In this document: positions 9,191 through 18,654 of the stretch, piece by piece | Layout: every line of letters starts with the position of its first letter | Numbering within the stretch: position 1 is the first letter of the stretch | Assembly: GCA_036839975.1 (NCBI GenBank) | Contig: DAISVU010000005.1 | Location: 39,322 to 103,321, forward strand | From: RGIG7111 sp036839975 | GTDB lineage: Bacteria; Bacillota; Clostridia; Peptostreptococcales; Anaerovoracaceae | Direction of reading: 5' to 3' | DNA: 64,000 nucleotides | Notes under the pieces: model-generated | Told to the model about the DNA's origin: nothing | Databases searched by the model: none | The model's input: only the letters and a program-made list of their open reading frames with translations | Position numbers and translations under genes: made by a program

Positions 9191-11434
9191 ATGAAGCATA
9201 AAAAGTTTTTATCTTTATTGACAGCGGCAGGCATATTTGCCTTTTCGCTGCCATATGCTATATCGGCTGAAACGGAACCGACAGCTCTGACACTTGATGA
9301 TATGAGGGAAACGTTTCATCTTGAAAGAGATGCAACGGATATAGTCAACATCGTATATAAAGACAGGAAAGACCTTATGCCCAAGATCGCTTCAAATGCG
9401 AGGAAAGCTATGGCAAGAACACTTCCGTCGAAATACGACGGAAGAAATGAAGGGTATGTAACATCTGTTAAGGATCAGGGTCAGTCGGGACTGTGCTGGT
9501 CGTTTGCCGCCTGCGCGACGCTTGAGGCATATTTGGTAAAGAAAAAAGGCCTTTACAAAAACAGTTTAGACCTTTCTGAGGCGCATATCGGCTATTTCAC
9601 ATACAACGGAGCGGACGAAAGCACCGCTGACCACAGCAAGTATGCGGGAGGCGACAATTATATAGTGGATGGAAAAGACAGCTGGAGCAGCACGGGAGGC
9701 TTCGCGTATCAGCCTGTATTTACGATAGCGAGGGGATACGGCGCTGTCGATGAAAGTATGGTGAACTTCAAATATACAACGGAAAAACCGAGTAGACTGC
9801 CGTCTTCACTTAAGAAAAAAAGCAAGTATCGGATCTTTTCGTTCAATATGTTCCCTCATGTTTTGGATGAAACGAATGGCATAGACACTGTCGCGATGAA
9901 TCACGTTAAGAGCAACATCTTGAATAACGGAGCGGCGGCATGTTATATAGATATGGATGAGGAAGCAGAGACCCATGCTTTCGGAGAACATATGGATGAT
10001 TTACAGCTGAAAGAATATTATTGGAAAAGCAAAAATCCGAATGACAGTCAGAATCATGCGGTCGCTGTGGTAGGATGGGATGACAATGCCCGAAAAGAAA
10101 ACTTTGTGAGGGAAACGTCTGACGGCGAAAAAATAGAGCCTGCTGGTGACGGCGCATGGCTTGTTAAAAACAGCTGGGGAACAAAAGCACATGACAAAGG
10201 TTTTTTCTGGGCATCGTACTACAGCGATTCGATCTATAAATTTTACGGATATGAAGGGATGACTAAGACTGAAGCAGATGCATCGTACACTGATATATAT
10301 CAGTATGACGGTGTGGGATTCGGAGAATACGGATTCGATACGTCAGACAAAGTCAAAGCTGCGAACGTATTTACCGCAAGGGGCGACATTTTACTGACTA
10401 ATGCAGGCGTTACCTCGAGTCATGCCGGAGATACCGTGAATGTGCGGATATATATGAGCCCCGAAAAGGGGACTCCGGATTCCGGCAAAAAGGTGATAGA
10501 TAAGACATTCAAAATAAAGTATGCGGGCTACAACGTGCTGAATTTCGGTGAAAAAACAAGTATTTCAAAGGGCATGAAGTTCAGCGCTGTCATTACGGTC
10601 AAAAATCCGTCGGGCAGGTATGATGTGCCGTTTGAAATGAAATGCGGGAGCAGGCTCAAACGGGAAGACGGAGGCAACCTGGTAAGGCTGGGATCGATCA
10701 GGGGCGGAGAGTCATACATATATGACGGCGCAGAGTGGTCGGATACGAAGAGTACATCTCCGATTGTTGTAGATGATGATGAAGGGTGTACGGTAAAGCT
10801 GGGAAACGCAAACATAAAGGTTATGTCAAAGGCTGCGCCAAAACCGCTAATCGTAAAGGGAACGATATCGGACACTGCCGGAAAAGTCACCTGGAACAAA
10901 GTGTCCGGCGCGGCAGGATATGAAGTGTATTTAGCGCAATGCGGAAGCAGAGGGAGTGTAACAAGCCGGAAATACCTCAGAAAGACTTTAAGATCCGGCG
11001 GCAGAACGGAATATGTATTCAGAAGGATCGGAAAGAGCGTGCTTAAAAAGAATAAATTGTACCGTGCTGAGGTGCGCGCGTATAAATATGTAAACGGCAG
11101 AAAAGAATATATAAAAAACAGTCCGCAGGTGCACTTTGTGAGTTCCGTTAACAGTAAGTACACCAATGCAAAAAAGGTGACAACTAATAAGTCGAGAGTG
11201 ACAATCAAAGCAGGAAAGACCGCAAGGATAAAGGGAAGTGCGATCAAAGTATCAGAGAGCAGAAAATGGCTTTCAAAAAATCACGGAGCCAATATTAGGT
11301 ACATATCATCTGACAGAAGTATAGCGACGGTGAATTCGTCAGGCAGGATAACGGCTAAGAAGGCTGGAGGGTGCACGATATATGTGATTGCGAAAAACGG
11401 TGTGAGAAAAACGGTTAAGCTCGTTGTGATATAG
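9191..11434 (+). CDS. Secreted papain-family (C1) cysteine protease with lectin-like and Big-type C-terminal domains
   Basis: 747 aa. The signal peptide (KHKKFLSLLTAAGIFAFSLP, then AISA before ETEP) sets the start at 9191 rather than the in-frame ATG at 9137. The C1 catalytic set is complete: Gln and Cys in DQGQSGLCWSFA, His in NHAVAVVGWDD and Asn in LVKNSWG. After the protease (about 70-355) comes a beta-rich region like the lectin-like domain of clostridial C1 proteases, then a fibronectin-III-like segment (GKVTWNKVSGAAGYEVYL) and a C-terminal bacterial Ig-like Big_2 domain (ISSDRSIATVNSSGRITAKKAG). No sortase motif is seen. Likely an exoprotease supplying peptides or acting at the cell surface; its substrate is unknown. 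Confidence 0.9.
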   Translation: MKHKKFLSLLTAAGIFAFSLPYAISAETEPTALTLDDMRETFHLERDATDIVNIVYKDRKDLMPKIASNARKAMARTLPSKYDGRNEGYVTSVKDQGQSGLCWSFAACATLEAYLVKKKGLYKNSLDLSEAHIGYFTYNGADESTADHSKYAGGDNYIVDGKDSWSSTGGFAYQPVFTIARGYGAVDESMVNFKYTTEKPSRLPSSLKKKSKYRIFSFNMFPHVLDETNGIDTVAMNHVKSNILNNGAAACYIDMDEEAETHAFGEHMDDLQLKEYYWKSKNPNDSQNHAVAVVGWDDNARKENFVRETSDGEKIEPAGDGAWLVKNSWGTKAHDKGFFWASYYSDSIYKFYGYEGMTKTEADASYTDIYQYDGVGFGEYGFDTSDKVKAANVFTARGDILLTNAGVTSSHAGDTVNVRIYMSPEKGTPDSGKKVIDKTFKIKYAGYNVLNFGEKTSISKGMKFSAVITVKNPSGRYDVPFEMKCGSRLKREDGGNLVRLGSIRGGESYIYDGAEWSDTKSTSPIVVDDDEGCTVKLGNANIKVMSKAAPKPLIVKGTISDTAGKVTWNKVSGAAGYEVYLAQCGSRGSVTSRKYLRKTLRSGGRTEYVFRRIGKSVLKKNKLYRAEVRAYKYVNGRKEYIKNSPQVHFVSSVNSKYTNAKKVTTNKSRVTIKAGKTARIKGSAIKVSESRKWLSKNHGANIRYISSDRSIATVNSSGRITAKKAGGCTIYVIAKNGVRKTVKLVVI

Positions 11435-11492
11435 CAACGTCTGTGTTGCAGGCGACTGTATTCATTCGCCCGGCGGTATAAAACATTTAGTG

Positions 11493-11518
11493 AGGCAGGT
11501 GTAGGAGAACCTGCCTTT
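11493..11518 (+). terminator. Rho-independent terminator after the C1 protease gene
   Basis: AGGCAGGT and ACCTGCCT form an eight-pair stem with loop GTAGGAGA, followed by TTTAA. It isolates the protease gene from the purine operon. Confidence 0.75.
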
Positions 11519-11679
11519 AAAGGTTTATGCAGAAGCATTATACTGGCGGTGAGAGAAAAAATATTCGCCTGAAATCCGATCGTGCTTTATCTGCTTTGCC
11601 GCGGTCGTCGCCTCTTTTGAGGATTGCGGATCGGCTTTGAAATTTAAGCAAAAATAATTGTTTTTTATAGCCGTGAATC

Positions 11680-11708
11680 TTAAAAAGCACTTCGATACGT
11701 GTTAGAAT
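11680..11708 (+). promoter_or_regulatory. Candidate promoter of the purine operon
   Basis: TTAAAA, 17 bp, TAGAAT, about 50 bp upstream of purL. This is the best match in the 324-bp gap 11435-11758, which otherwise holds only the preceding terminator. I see no purine, PRPP or guanine riboswitch and cannot name a PurR-type operator. Confidence 0.4.
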
Positions 11709-11758
11709 AAACTATCAGTTTTTGTTTCCTCATAAGGCGAGAAAGGATCTTAGCGAAA

Positions 11759-14700
11759 ATGGTTAGAAGGATATTCGTGGAAAAAAAGAAAGGCTTCGAT
11801 GTTGAAGCGCAGGGCCTCATGCAGGACATCAGGCAGAACCTGCACATTGAAGGACTTGAAAACGTAAGGGTTATAAACCGATACGATGTAGACGGGATAG
11901 ATGACGACACCTATGAAAGATCGAGATATACAGTATTTGCAGAACCGGCCATCGACAGTGCATATGATGAAAAAATGCCGGAGGATACCGCTTCTGCAGT
12001 TTTTTTTGCGGTCGAATATCTGCCGGGACAGTATGACCAGAGAGCGGATTCTGCTGCACAGTGCATAAAACTGATGGCGCCTGAAGTGCAGGCGATCGTA
12101 AAATTTGCGAGAGTTATAGTATTAGAGGGGAAAATAAGCGATGAAGAGCTGAATGCGATAAGGGATTACTGCGTGAACCCAGTAGACAGTCAACCTGCAG
12201 CCTGGGAAAAGCTTGTAAGCCTTGAAATGGAAGTAACAGAACCTGATGATGTAAAGACCGTCGAGGGGTTTACGGGAATGGATGACCGGCAGCTTGAAAC
12301 ATACAGGATTGAAAGCGGCTTTGCCATGAGCCCTGCCGATATAAAGCACATATACGATTATTATAAAAATGAAGAGGGAAGGGATCCGACAGTGACGGAG
12401 ATGCGAGTAATTGACACATACTGGTCCGATCACTGCAGGCATACGACATTTATGGCGAGGCTGGATGATGTGTCATTTGAAGACAGCGCATACGGGAGGC
12501 TCGTACAGGCTGCATTTTACGACTACATGAATATAAGGAAAGATGTTTATGGTGAGCATGAAAAAAAAGATATATGTCTGATGGATATGGCATGCATAGG
12601 GGCAAAGTATCTTAAAAAACAAGGCAAGGCCGACGATATAGACGAGTCGGAGGAAGTGAACGCGTGCAGTATCAAAGTTAAAGCAAAGATAGACGGAAAA
12701 GAAGATGACTGGCTTGTGATGTTTAAAAATGAGACACACAATCATCCCACGGAGATAGAACCTTTCGGCGGCGCGGCTACTTGTCTCGGCGGAGCGATAA
12801 GAGATCCCCTGTCAGGAAGAGTATATGTGTATCAGGCAATGAGGGTGACCGGAGCCGCCGATCCGAGGAAGAGCATCGAGGAAACGTTACACGGAAAGAT
12901 TCCACAGAAAAAACTCACAAGAGAGGCTGCGGCCGGATACAGTTCATACGGTAACCAGATTGGTATAGCCGCAGGACAGATAGACGAAGTGTACGATGAG
13001 GACTATGTGGCGAAGCGAATGGAAGTAGGCGCTGTAGTGGGGGCGGCTCCTGCAGACCATGTAATAAGGAAGACTCCGAGTTCCGGTGATGTAGTGATCC
13101 TTGTCGGAGGAAGGACCGGACGTGACGGATGCGGAGGCGCAACAGGTTCCAGCAAGGAGCACACTGCAGATTCGATACTCGAGTGTGGCGCTGAAGTGCA
13201 AAAGGGGAACCCGCCGGTGGAGAGAAACATTCAGAGGTTGTTCCGGAGAAAAGAAGCTGCGACACTTATCAAAAGGTGTAATGATTTTGGCGCAGGCGGC
13301 GTTTCAGTCGCTATCGGTGAACTTGCGGACAGCCTGGACATAGATCTTGACAAGGTGCCGAAAAAGTATGAGGGACTTGACGGCACTGAGCTTGCGATTT
13401 CAGAATCCCAGGAGAGAATGGCGGTAGTTGTTGCGGCATCAGATGAAGAGGAATTCAAAAGATATGCGGATGAGGAAAACCTGGAGTCTGCTACTGTTGC
13501 GACAGTTACAGATACCGGAAGGGTGAAGATGAGCTGGCGGGGGAAAACCATACTCAATATTTCAAGAGCGTTTTTACAAACAAACGGAGCAACGCAGTCC
13601 GCGCAAGCTCATGTAGTCAGCCGGCCGGGATATGAAAGTGTGGAAGCCTTTATTGGGGGCGATAAAAGGAGCATGGATGATCTTCGGGCACTGGTTTCGG
13701 ATCTGAATTGCTGCAGCAAAAAGGGACTGATAGAACGTTTTGACGGCACGATAGGGGCCGGTACGGTGCTTATGCCGCTAGGCGGAATGTATCAGCTTAC
13801 ACCTGAGCCGGGAATGGCGGCGAAGCTCCCTGAAAAGGGTGCGGAGACTGCAACTGTCATGGCATACGGATATGATCCGCAGCTTGCAAAACTGAGCCCA
13901 TATCACGGAGCCTTTTATGCAGTTATAGATTCTGTTACGAAAATAGTTGCAATGGTAGGAGACCGGACGAAGATAAGACTGTCCTTCCAGGAATATTTTG
14001 AAAAGCTGGGAGATAAGGCTGAAAGCTGGGGAAAGCCTCTCGCAGCACTTCTCGGTGCGCTTGAAGCTCAGAAGCAGCTTGAGATTCCGTCGATAGGCGG
14101 CAAAGACAGCATGTCCGGCACATTTATGGATATAAGCGTGCCGCCGGCGCTTCTGTCGTTCGGCATAACGACGGCAGATCCTGAAGACATAATGAGTGCG
14201 GAATTCAAGGAAGAGAACAGCACGATTGTGCGTATTCACACATGCAGAGATGAAGACAGCATTATAGATACAGACGCATATAAAAAAGCGATGGACAGGA
14301 TACACGATATGATTATTGAAGGGAAAATAATCGCAGCAGCTCCTGTAGGGAAAGGCGGCGTCTTTATAACACTCATAAAGATGGCGGCAGGAAACGGCGT
14401 GGGATTCAAGGTAAACGGTATCTCGCGTTCTGCGCTTACGGGGGCGGGATATGGTGACATGATAATCGAAATCCCGGCATCCGCGGATGTCTCTGAAGAG
14501 CTTGCGGGAGTGCGGCATGAAGTGATCGGTGTTACTGCCGGAGACGGCAGGATTGAGATCAAGTCAGAAGACGACAGCTTTTCGGCCGTACTTGATGAAG
14601 TTATTAAACTTTGGGCTCATCCGCTTGAAGAGGTCTTCCCTGTAAGGACAGATGATTATAAGGACAGAATCGATGATACACATGTAAAAAGCGTCAGCTT

Positions 14701-15538
14701 TACTGAAAGAAATACAGCGCGGTCGGCTTTAAAAACGGTGAAGCCGCGTGTTCTGATTCCTGTGTTCCCGGGGACGAATTGTGAAGTCGACTCTGCAAGA
14801 GCTTTTGAAAAGGCGGGAGCGGAAGCAGACATACATATAATAAGAAATCTTAACAGAGATCAGCTGATCATTTCCATGGAAGAAATGACCGAAAAGATAA
14901 GAAACAGTCAAATGATAATGATCCCCGGAGGATTTTCAGGCGGGGACGAGCCTGACGGCTCTGCAAAATTCATAACGGCAGTATTCAGAAACCCGCAGAT
15001 TGCGGAAGCCGTGACCGATCTTATGGACAACAGAGACGGATTGATGCTGGGGATCTGCAACGGATTTCAAGCGCTCATAAAGCTTGGCCTTTTGCCTTAC
15101 GGCAAGATAACGGATATAGGTGCAGACAGTCCTACGCTGACCTGCAACAAGATCGGCAGGCATGTATCATGTCTTGTCAGGACGCGCGTGGCATCGGTTA
15201 AGAGTCCCTGACTTGCGAAACTGGAAGCGGGAGCTGTGCATACGCTTCCTGTATCGCATGGTGAGGGGAGATTTATAGCGTCTGAGGAAATGCTTAAGGA
15301 CCTTGAAAAAAACGGGCAGATCGCAATGCAGTATGTAGACTTTGACGGCAAGCCGTCGATGGATATTAAGTATAACCCGAATTATTCCGACATGGCTATT
15401 GAGGCAATCACATCACCGGATGGGCGTATACTGGGAAAGATGGGACATTCGGAGCGTAAAGGTGACAACGTTTATAAAAATGTTCCCGGAGATAAAGATC
15501 AGAAGATTTTCGAATCCGGCGTAGCATATTTTAAGTGA
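11759..15538 (+). pseudogene. purL: Phosphoribosylformylglycinamidine synthase (FGAM synthase), interrupted by an in-frame TGA
   Basis: The single-chain PurL reading frame would encode 1259 aa but has TGA at 15209-15211 (codon 1151). The frame is unchanged on both sides. The family reads SPWL here and this gene reads SP-stop-L, so one TGG to TGA change explains it. Upstream are the linker (SDHCRHTTF), two AIRS-like halves (GGRTGRDGCGGATGSS) and the glutaminase cysteine (GICNGFQA, near 1100). Downstream are the glutaminase His and Glu (VSHGEG, codons 1167 and 1169). A truncated protein could keep ammonia-dependent synthesis but not glutamine hydrolysis. A GTG at 15236 after GGAAG could restart a 100-aa fragment. 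Mutation and sequencing error cannot be told apart here. Confidence 0.9.
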
Positions 15539-15567
15539 TATATGAGAAAAAATACAAGGAGGACGCC

Positions 15568-16068
15568 ATGAGGGCAGCAATTGTGATGGGAAGCAAGAGC
15601 GATTATCCGGTAGTGGAGAAAGCTGAAAAGATTTTGAAACAATTTGACATAAGCTATGAAACGCGTGTGATATCGGCGCACAGGACGTCCGTGCTGGCAG
15701 CTGAGTTTGCAAGGTCTGCGGAAAGTGAGGGGTTTGAGATCATAATAGCGGCGGCGGGGAAAGCTGCACATCTGGGGGGTGTTATCGCAGCGAACACCAT
15801 AGTCCCTGTGATAGGGATCCCGATGAAAACAAGTGATTTCGGAGGAATGGATTCACTGCTCTCAACAGTACAGATGCCGAAGGGTATACCTGTTGCGACG
15901 GTGGCAGTGGGCGGCGCGGAAAATGCCGCTCTTCTGGCGATACATATATTAAGCATAAAATATCCGGTACTCAGGCAAAAACTAAGAGAATACAGAGCGC
16001 AGATGGAAAAAGAAACAGCTATGGCCGATGCGGAAGTCGGAAATGAATATACCGCAGGTCTTTTCTGA
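15568..16068 (+). CDS. purE: N5-carboxyaminoimidazole ribonucleotide mutase / AIR carboxylase
   Basis: 166 aa. The start is set by AGGAGG upstream of ATGAGGGCAGC; in-frame codons back to 15535 lack a ribosome site. PurE motifs are MGSKSDYPVVEKA, the catalytic SAHRT and AGKAAHLGGV, and the length fits the bacterial enzyme. It makes 4-carboxy-AIR, step 6 of purine synthesis. No purK is present in this window, so the route of carboxylation (via N5-CAIR or directly with CO2) cannot be decided here. It follows purL after 29 bp. Confidence 0.95.
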   Translation: MRAAIVMGSKSDYPVVEKAEKILKQFDISYETRVISAHRTSVLAAEFARSAESEGFEIIIAAAGKAAHLGGVIAANTIVPVIGIPMKTSDFGGMDSLLSTVQMPKGIPVATVAVGGAENAALLAIHILSIKYPVLRQKLREYRAQMEKETAMADAEVGNEYTAGLF

Positions 16069-16092
16069 TTATTGATTGTAAAGGAGATAAAG

Positions 16093-16797
16093 ATGGAGAA
16101 GAAAGAACAGCTTTACGAAGGAAAAGCGAAGAAAGTATTTAAGACGGATGATCCGAAGAAGTTTATTGTAGAATATAAAGATGATGCAACAGCGTTCAAC
16201 GGCGAAAAGAAAGGGCAGATATCAGGCAAAGGCGTAGTAAACAACACCATGTCGAATATAATATTCCAGCTTCTCGAGAAAAAAGGCGTGCCTACACATT
16301 TCATTGAACAGATAAGCGAGAGGGAAACTGTAGTAAAAGCAGTCAAGATACTTCCGCTGGAAGTAATAGTCAGAAATGTTTCGGCAGGAAGTTTTGCAAA
16401 GAGATACGGCGTTGAAGAGGGGATAGTATTTGATGCGCCGACTTTTGAATTTTCATATAAAAATGACGATCTCGGAGATCCTCTTATGTGCGAGAGCCAT
16501 GCTCTTGCGCTTAAGCTCGCGACGCAGGATCAGATAGAGACTATCAGAAACTATGCTATGACAGTAAACGGCACATTAAAGGAATTTTTTATGGAAAGAG
16601 ATCTGAAACTGATAGACTTCAAGATCGAGTTTGGAATATACGATGATGAGATCATTCTCGCAGACGAGATAAGTCCCGATACATGCAGGCTGTGGGAGGT
16701 ACATACTAATGAAAAAATGGATAAAGACAGATTCAGAAGAGATCTCGGCAACCTTGAAGAGACCTATCAAGCTGTATTTGAACGAGTGAAAAAATAG
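16093..16797 (+). CDS. purC: Phosphoribosylaminoimidazole-succinocarboxamide synthase
   Basis: 234 aa, the standard short bacterial SAICAR synthetase. Motifs are LYEGKAKKVF at the N terminus, EVIVRNVSAGSF, LIDFKIEFG and DEISPDTCRLW. It joins aspartate to CAIR with ATP. The ATG at 16093 follows AAAGGAG by 6 nt and is preferred to the in-frame start at 16072. It lies 24 bp after purE and 78 bp before purM, in the same operon. Confidence 0.96.
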   Translation: MEKKEQLYEGKAKKVFKTDDPKKFIVEYKDDATAFNGEKKGQISGKGVVNNTMSNIIFQLLEKKGVPTHFIEQISERETVVKAVKILPLEVIVRNVSAGSFAKRYGVEEGIVFDAPTFEFSYKNDDLGDPLMCESHALALKLATQDQIETIRNYAMTVNGTLKEFFMERDLKLIDFKIEFGIYDDEIILADEISPDTCRLWEVHTNEKMDKDRFRRDLGNLEETYQAVFERVKK

Positions 16798-16875
16798 GAA
16801 GGTACGAAATGCTGGCCTGAAAGAGTTCTGAAAATAAGATGTGACAGGTCGGCACCAAACATAACAGGAGAACCC

Positions 16876-17916
16876 ATGATGGAACAGAAAAAGGGATTGA
16901 CTTACAAAGAAGCGGGTGTAGATACAAAGGAAGGTGAACGCGCTGTTGACTTGATGAAGGAGCACGTAAAAAAAACTTTCAATGACAGCGTACTCACGGG
17001 GCTTGGCGGATTCGGCAGCCTTTTTAAGCTCGATGTCGGAGCAATGAAGGAGCCTGTACTCGTTTCAGGTACTGATGGAGTCGGCACAAAGCTGAAGCTG
17101 GCATTTATGATGGACAGGCATGATACGGTCGGCATCGACTGCGTTGCGATGTGCGTAAATGATGTGCTGTGTCAGGGCGCCAAACCGTTGTTTTTCCTCG
17201 ATTATATTGCGACAGGCAAGGTTGCCGCCGAAAAGATCGCAGATATAGTGAAGGGCGTTGCGGAAGGCTGCAGACTGGGTAAAAGCGCACTGGTCGGAGG
17301 TGAGACTGCAGAGATGCCGGGGTTTTACGGTGACGATGAGTACGATATGGCCGGATTTTCGGTAGGTATCACCGATCGGGACAATGTAATCACAGGGGCC
17401 GATATAAAAGAAGGAAACGCTATTATCGGGATCGCATCATCGGGACTTCACAGCAACGGATATTCGCTGGCCAGAAAAGCTGTGTTTGAGATGGCGGGAT
17501 ATAATGTAGATGACTATGTTGAAGAACTCGGTGAGACTGTAGGCGAAGCTATGCTTAGACCTACAAGGATATACGCGGCGGTATGCGATTCCGTCTATGA
17601 TAAATATAAAGTAAACGGCGTGGTGCATATAACCGGCGGCGGTTTTTATGAAAATATTCCCCGCATACTTCCAAAGGGGATAGCTGCGAAGATTGAACTG
17701 GGAAGCTGGGAAGTTCCACCTGTGATTACGTTTGTAAAAAAGTGCGGAAATGTCAGTACGGAAGATCTGATCGCCACATTCAACATGGGCATAGGCATGA
17801 TGATGTTCGTGGATAAAGAAATATCAGATGATGTGATCTCTGTTATTACGGCTGCAGGTGAAAAGGCATGGAAGATCGGTGAGGCTGTACAGGGCGAAGG
17901 AGTGGAGATATGCTGA
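16876..17916 (+). CDS. purM: Phosphoribosylformylglycinamidine cyclo-ligase (AIR synthetase)
   Basis: 346 aa, full length for PurM. Signature segments are YKEAGVDTKEGERAV at the N terminus, GTDGVGTKLKLAF (ATP/substrate loop) and SSGLHSNGYSLARK. It closes the imidazole ring of FGAM to give AIR. It uses the product of PurL, encoded first in this operon and broken in this sequence. GGAG lies 5 nt before the ATG, and the gene overlaps purN by 7 bp. Confidence 0.97.
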   Translation: MMEQKKGLTYKEAGVDTKEGERAVDLMKEHVKKTFNDSVLTGLGGFGSLFKLDVGAMKEPVLVSGTDGVGTKLKLAFMMDRHDTVGIDCVAMCVNDVLCQGAKPLFFLDYIATGKVAAEKIADIVKGVAEGCRLGKSALVGGETAEMPGFYGDDEYDMAGFSVGITDRDNVITGADIKEGNAIIGIASSGLHSNGYSLARKAVFEMAGYNVDDYVEELGETVGEAMLRPTRIYAAVCDSVYDKYKVNGVVHITGGGFYENIPRILPKGIAAKIELGSWEVPPVITFVKKCGNVSTEDLIATFNMGIGMMMFVDKEISDDVISVITAAGEKAWKIGEAVQGEGVEIC

Positions 17917-18494
17917 ACATATCGGTGATGGCTTCCGGGGGAGGCACAAATTTTCAGGCGATAATCGATGCCATAGAGTCCGGAGAGATCAGGAATGCCG
18001 AGATCAGACTTCTGATTGCAAGCAATGATAAGGCCGGCGCTCTGGCGCGTGCAAAAAAGGCCGGTATAGAGACAAAGGTAATCAGTGCAGCGGATATTCA
18101 TGACAAGGACAAGCTTGCGGAGGCAATAATCGCAGCGCTGGATGAGGCCGATACGGACCTGGTGGTGCTCGCAGGCTATATGAGCATACTGGATGCGCCT
18201 ATTATCCGGGAATATGACAAAAAAATAATAAATATACATCCGTCACTGATACCTAAATTCTGCGGCAGGGGCATGTACGGTATCAAAGTGCATGAAGCAG
18301 TTCTCGCAGCAGGCGAAACCGTAACGGGAGCCACTGTGCACTATGTGGATGAAGGAGTTGATACAGGAGAGATAATACTGCAGGAAGAGGTCGGAGTGCA
18401 GCCGGGCGACGTGCCCGAAACGCTGCAGAAGAGAGTACTTCTTACTGAACATAGGATACTTACTGAAGTTATACAGATGCTTGCAGACCGATGA
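17910..18494 (+). CDS. purN: Phosphoribosylglycinamide formyltransferase (10-formyl-THF dependent)
   Basis: 194 aa. The N-terminal ASGGGTNFQAI loop binds GAR phosphate. Catalytic Asn/His lie in NIHPSLIP and catalytic Asp in VDEGVDTGEII, the complete PurN triad. It formylates GAR to FGAR at step 3. The start overlaps the end of purM, with GGAG inside purM providing the ribosome site. A 160-bp spacer to purF follows; it contains a 12-codon ORF (18530-18568) after AGAGGAA and a stem GCTGAAG/CTTCAGC (18580-18611), both of doubtful meaning. Confidence 0.96.
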   Translation: MLNISVMASGGGTNFQAIIDAIESGEIRNAEIRLLIASNDKAGALARAKKAGIETKVISAADIHDKDKLAEAIIAALDEADTDLVVLAGYMSILDAPIIREYDKKIINIHPSLIPKFCGRGMYGIKVHEAVLAAGETVTGATVHYVDEGVDTGEIILQEEVGVQPGDVPETLQKRVLLTEHRILTEVIQMLADR

Positions 18495-18654
18495 TAAAGG
18501 TCATAGTTAATACACACATCAGAGGAAATATGGGATTATACGTTAGTAAAGAAACAGTAAAGTATTAAAAGGCATAACGGCTGAAGCATTATCAACGGAT
18601 CGGACTTCAGCAATGATAGCGGAGCGGCAGGCTCAGGAGAGGAGAATTTGATAA

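Noticed and set aside
10528..11247. 239-codon leftward open frame inside the C1 protease gene
   Set aside because: Hydrophobic antisense shadow of the beta-rich region, with no ribosome site.
13778..14518. 246-codon leftward open frame inside purL
   Set aside because: Antisense shadow of a well-supported gene, with no ribosome site or recognisable product.
15209..15211. TGA in purL as recoded Trp or selenocysteine
   Set aside because: Several genes here end in TGA (purF, purN, lysA, oadB), the second lesion is TAG, and no selenocysteine hairpin is apparent downstream. A simple nonsense change or read error is more likely.
18530..18568. 12-codon leader-peptide-like ORF between purN and purF
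   Set aside because: It has an SD-like AGAGGAA, but no terminator or antiterminator pair follows and the codons are not suggestive.
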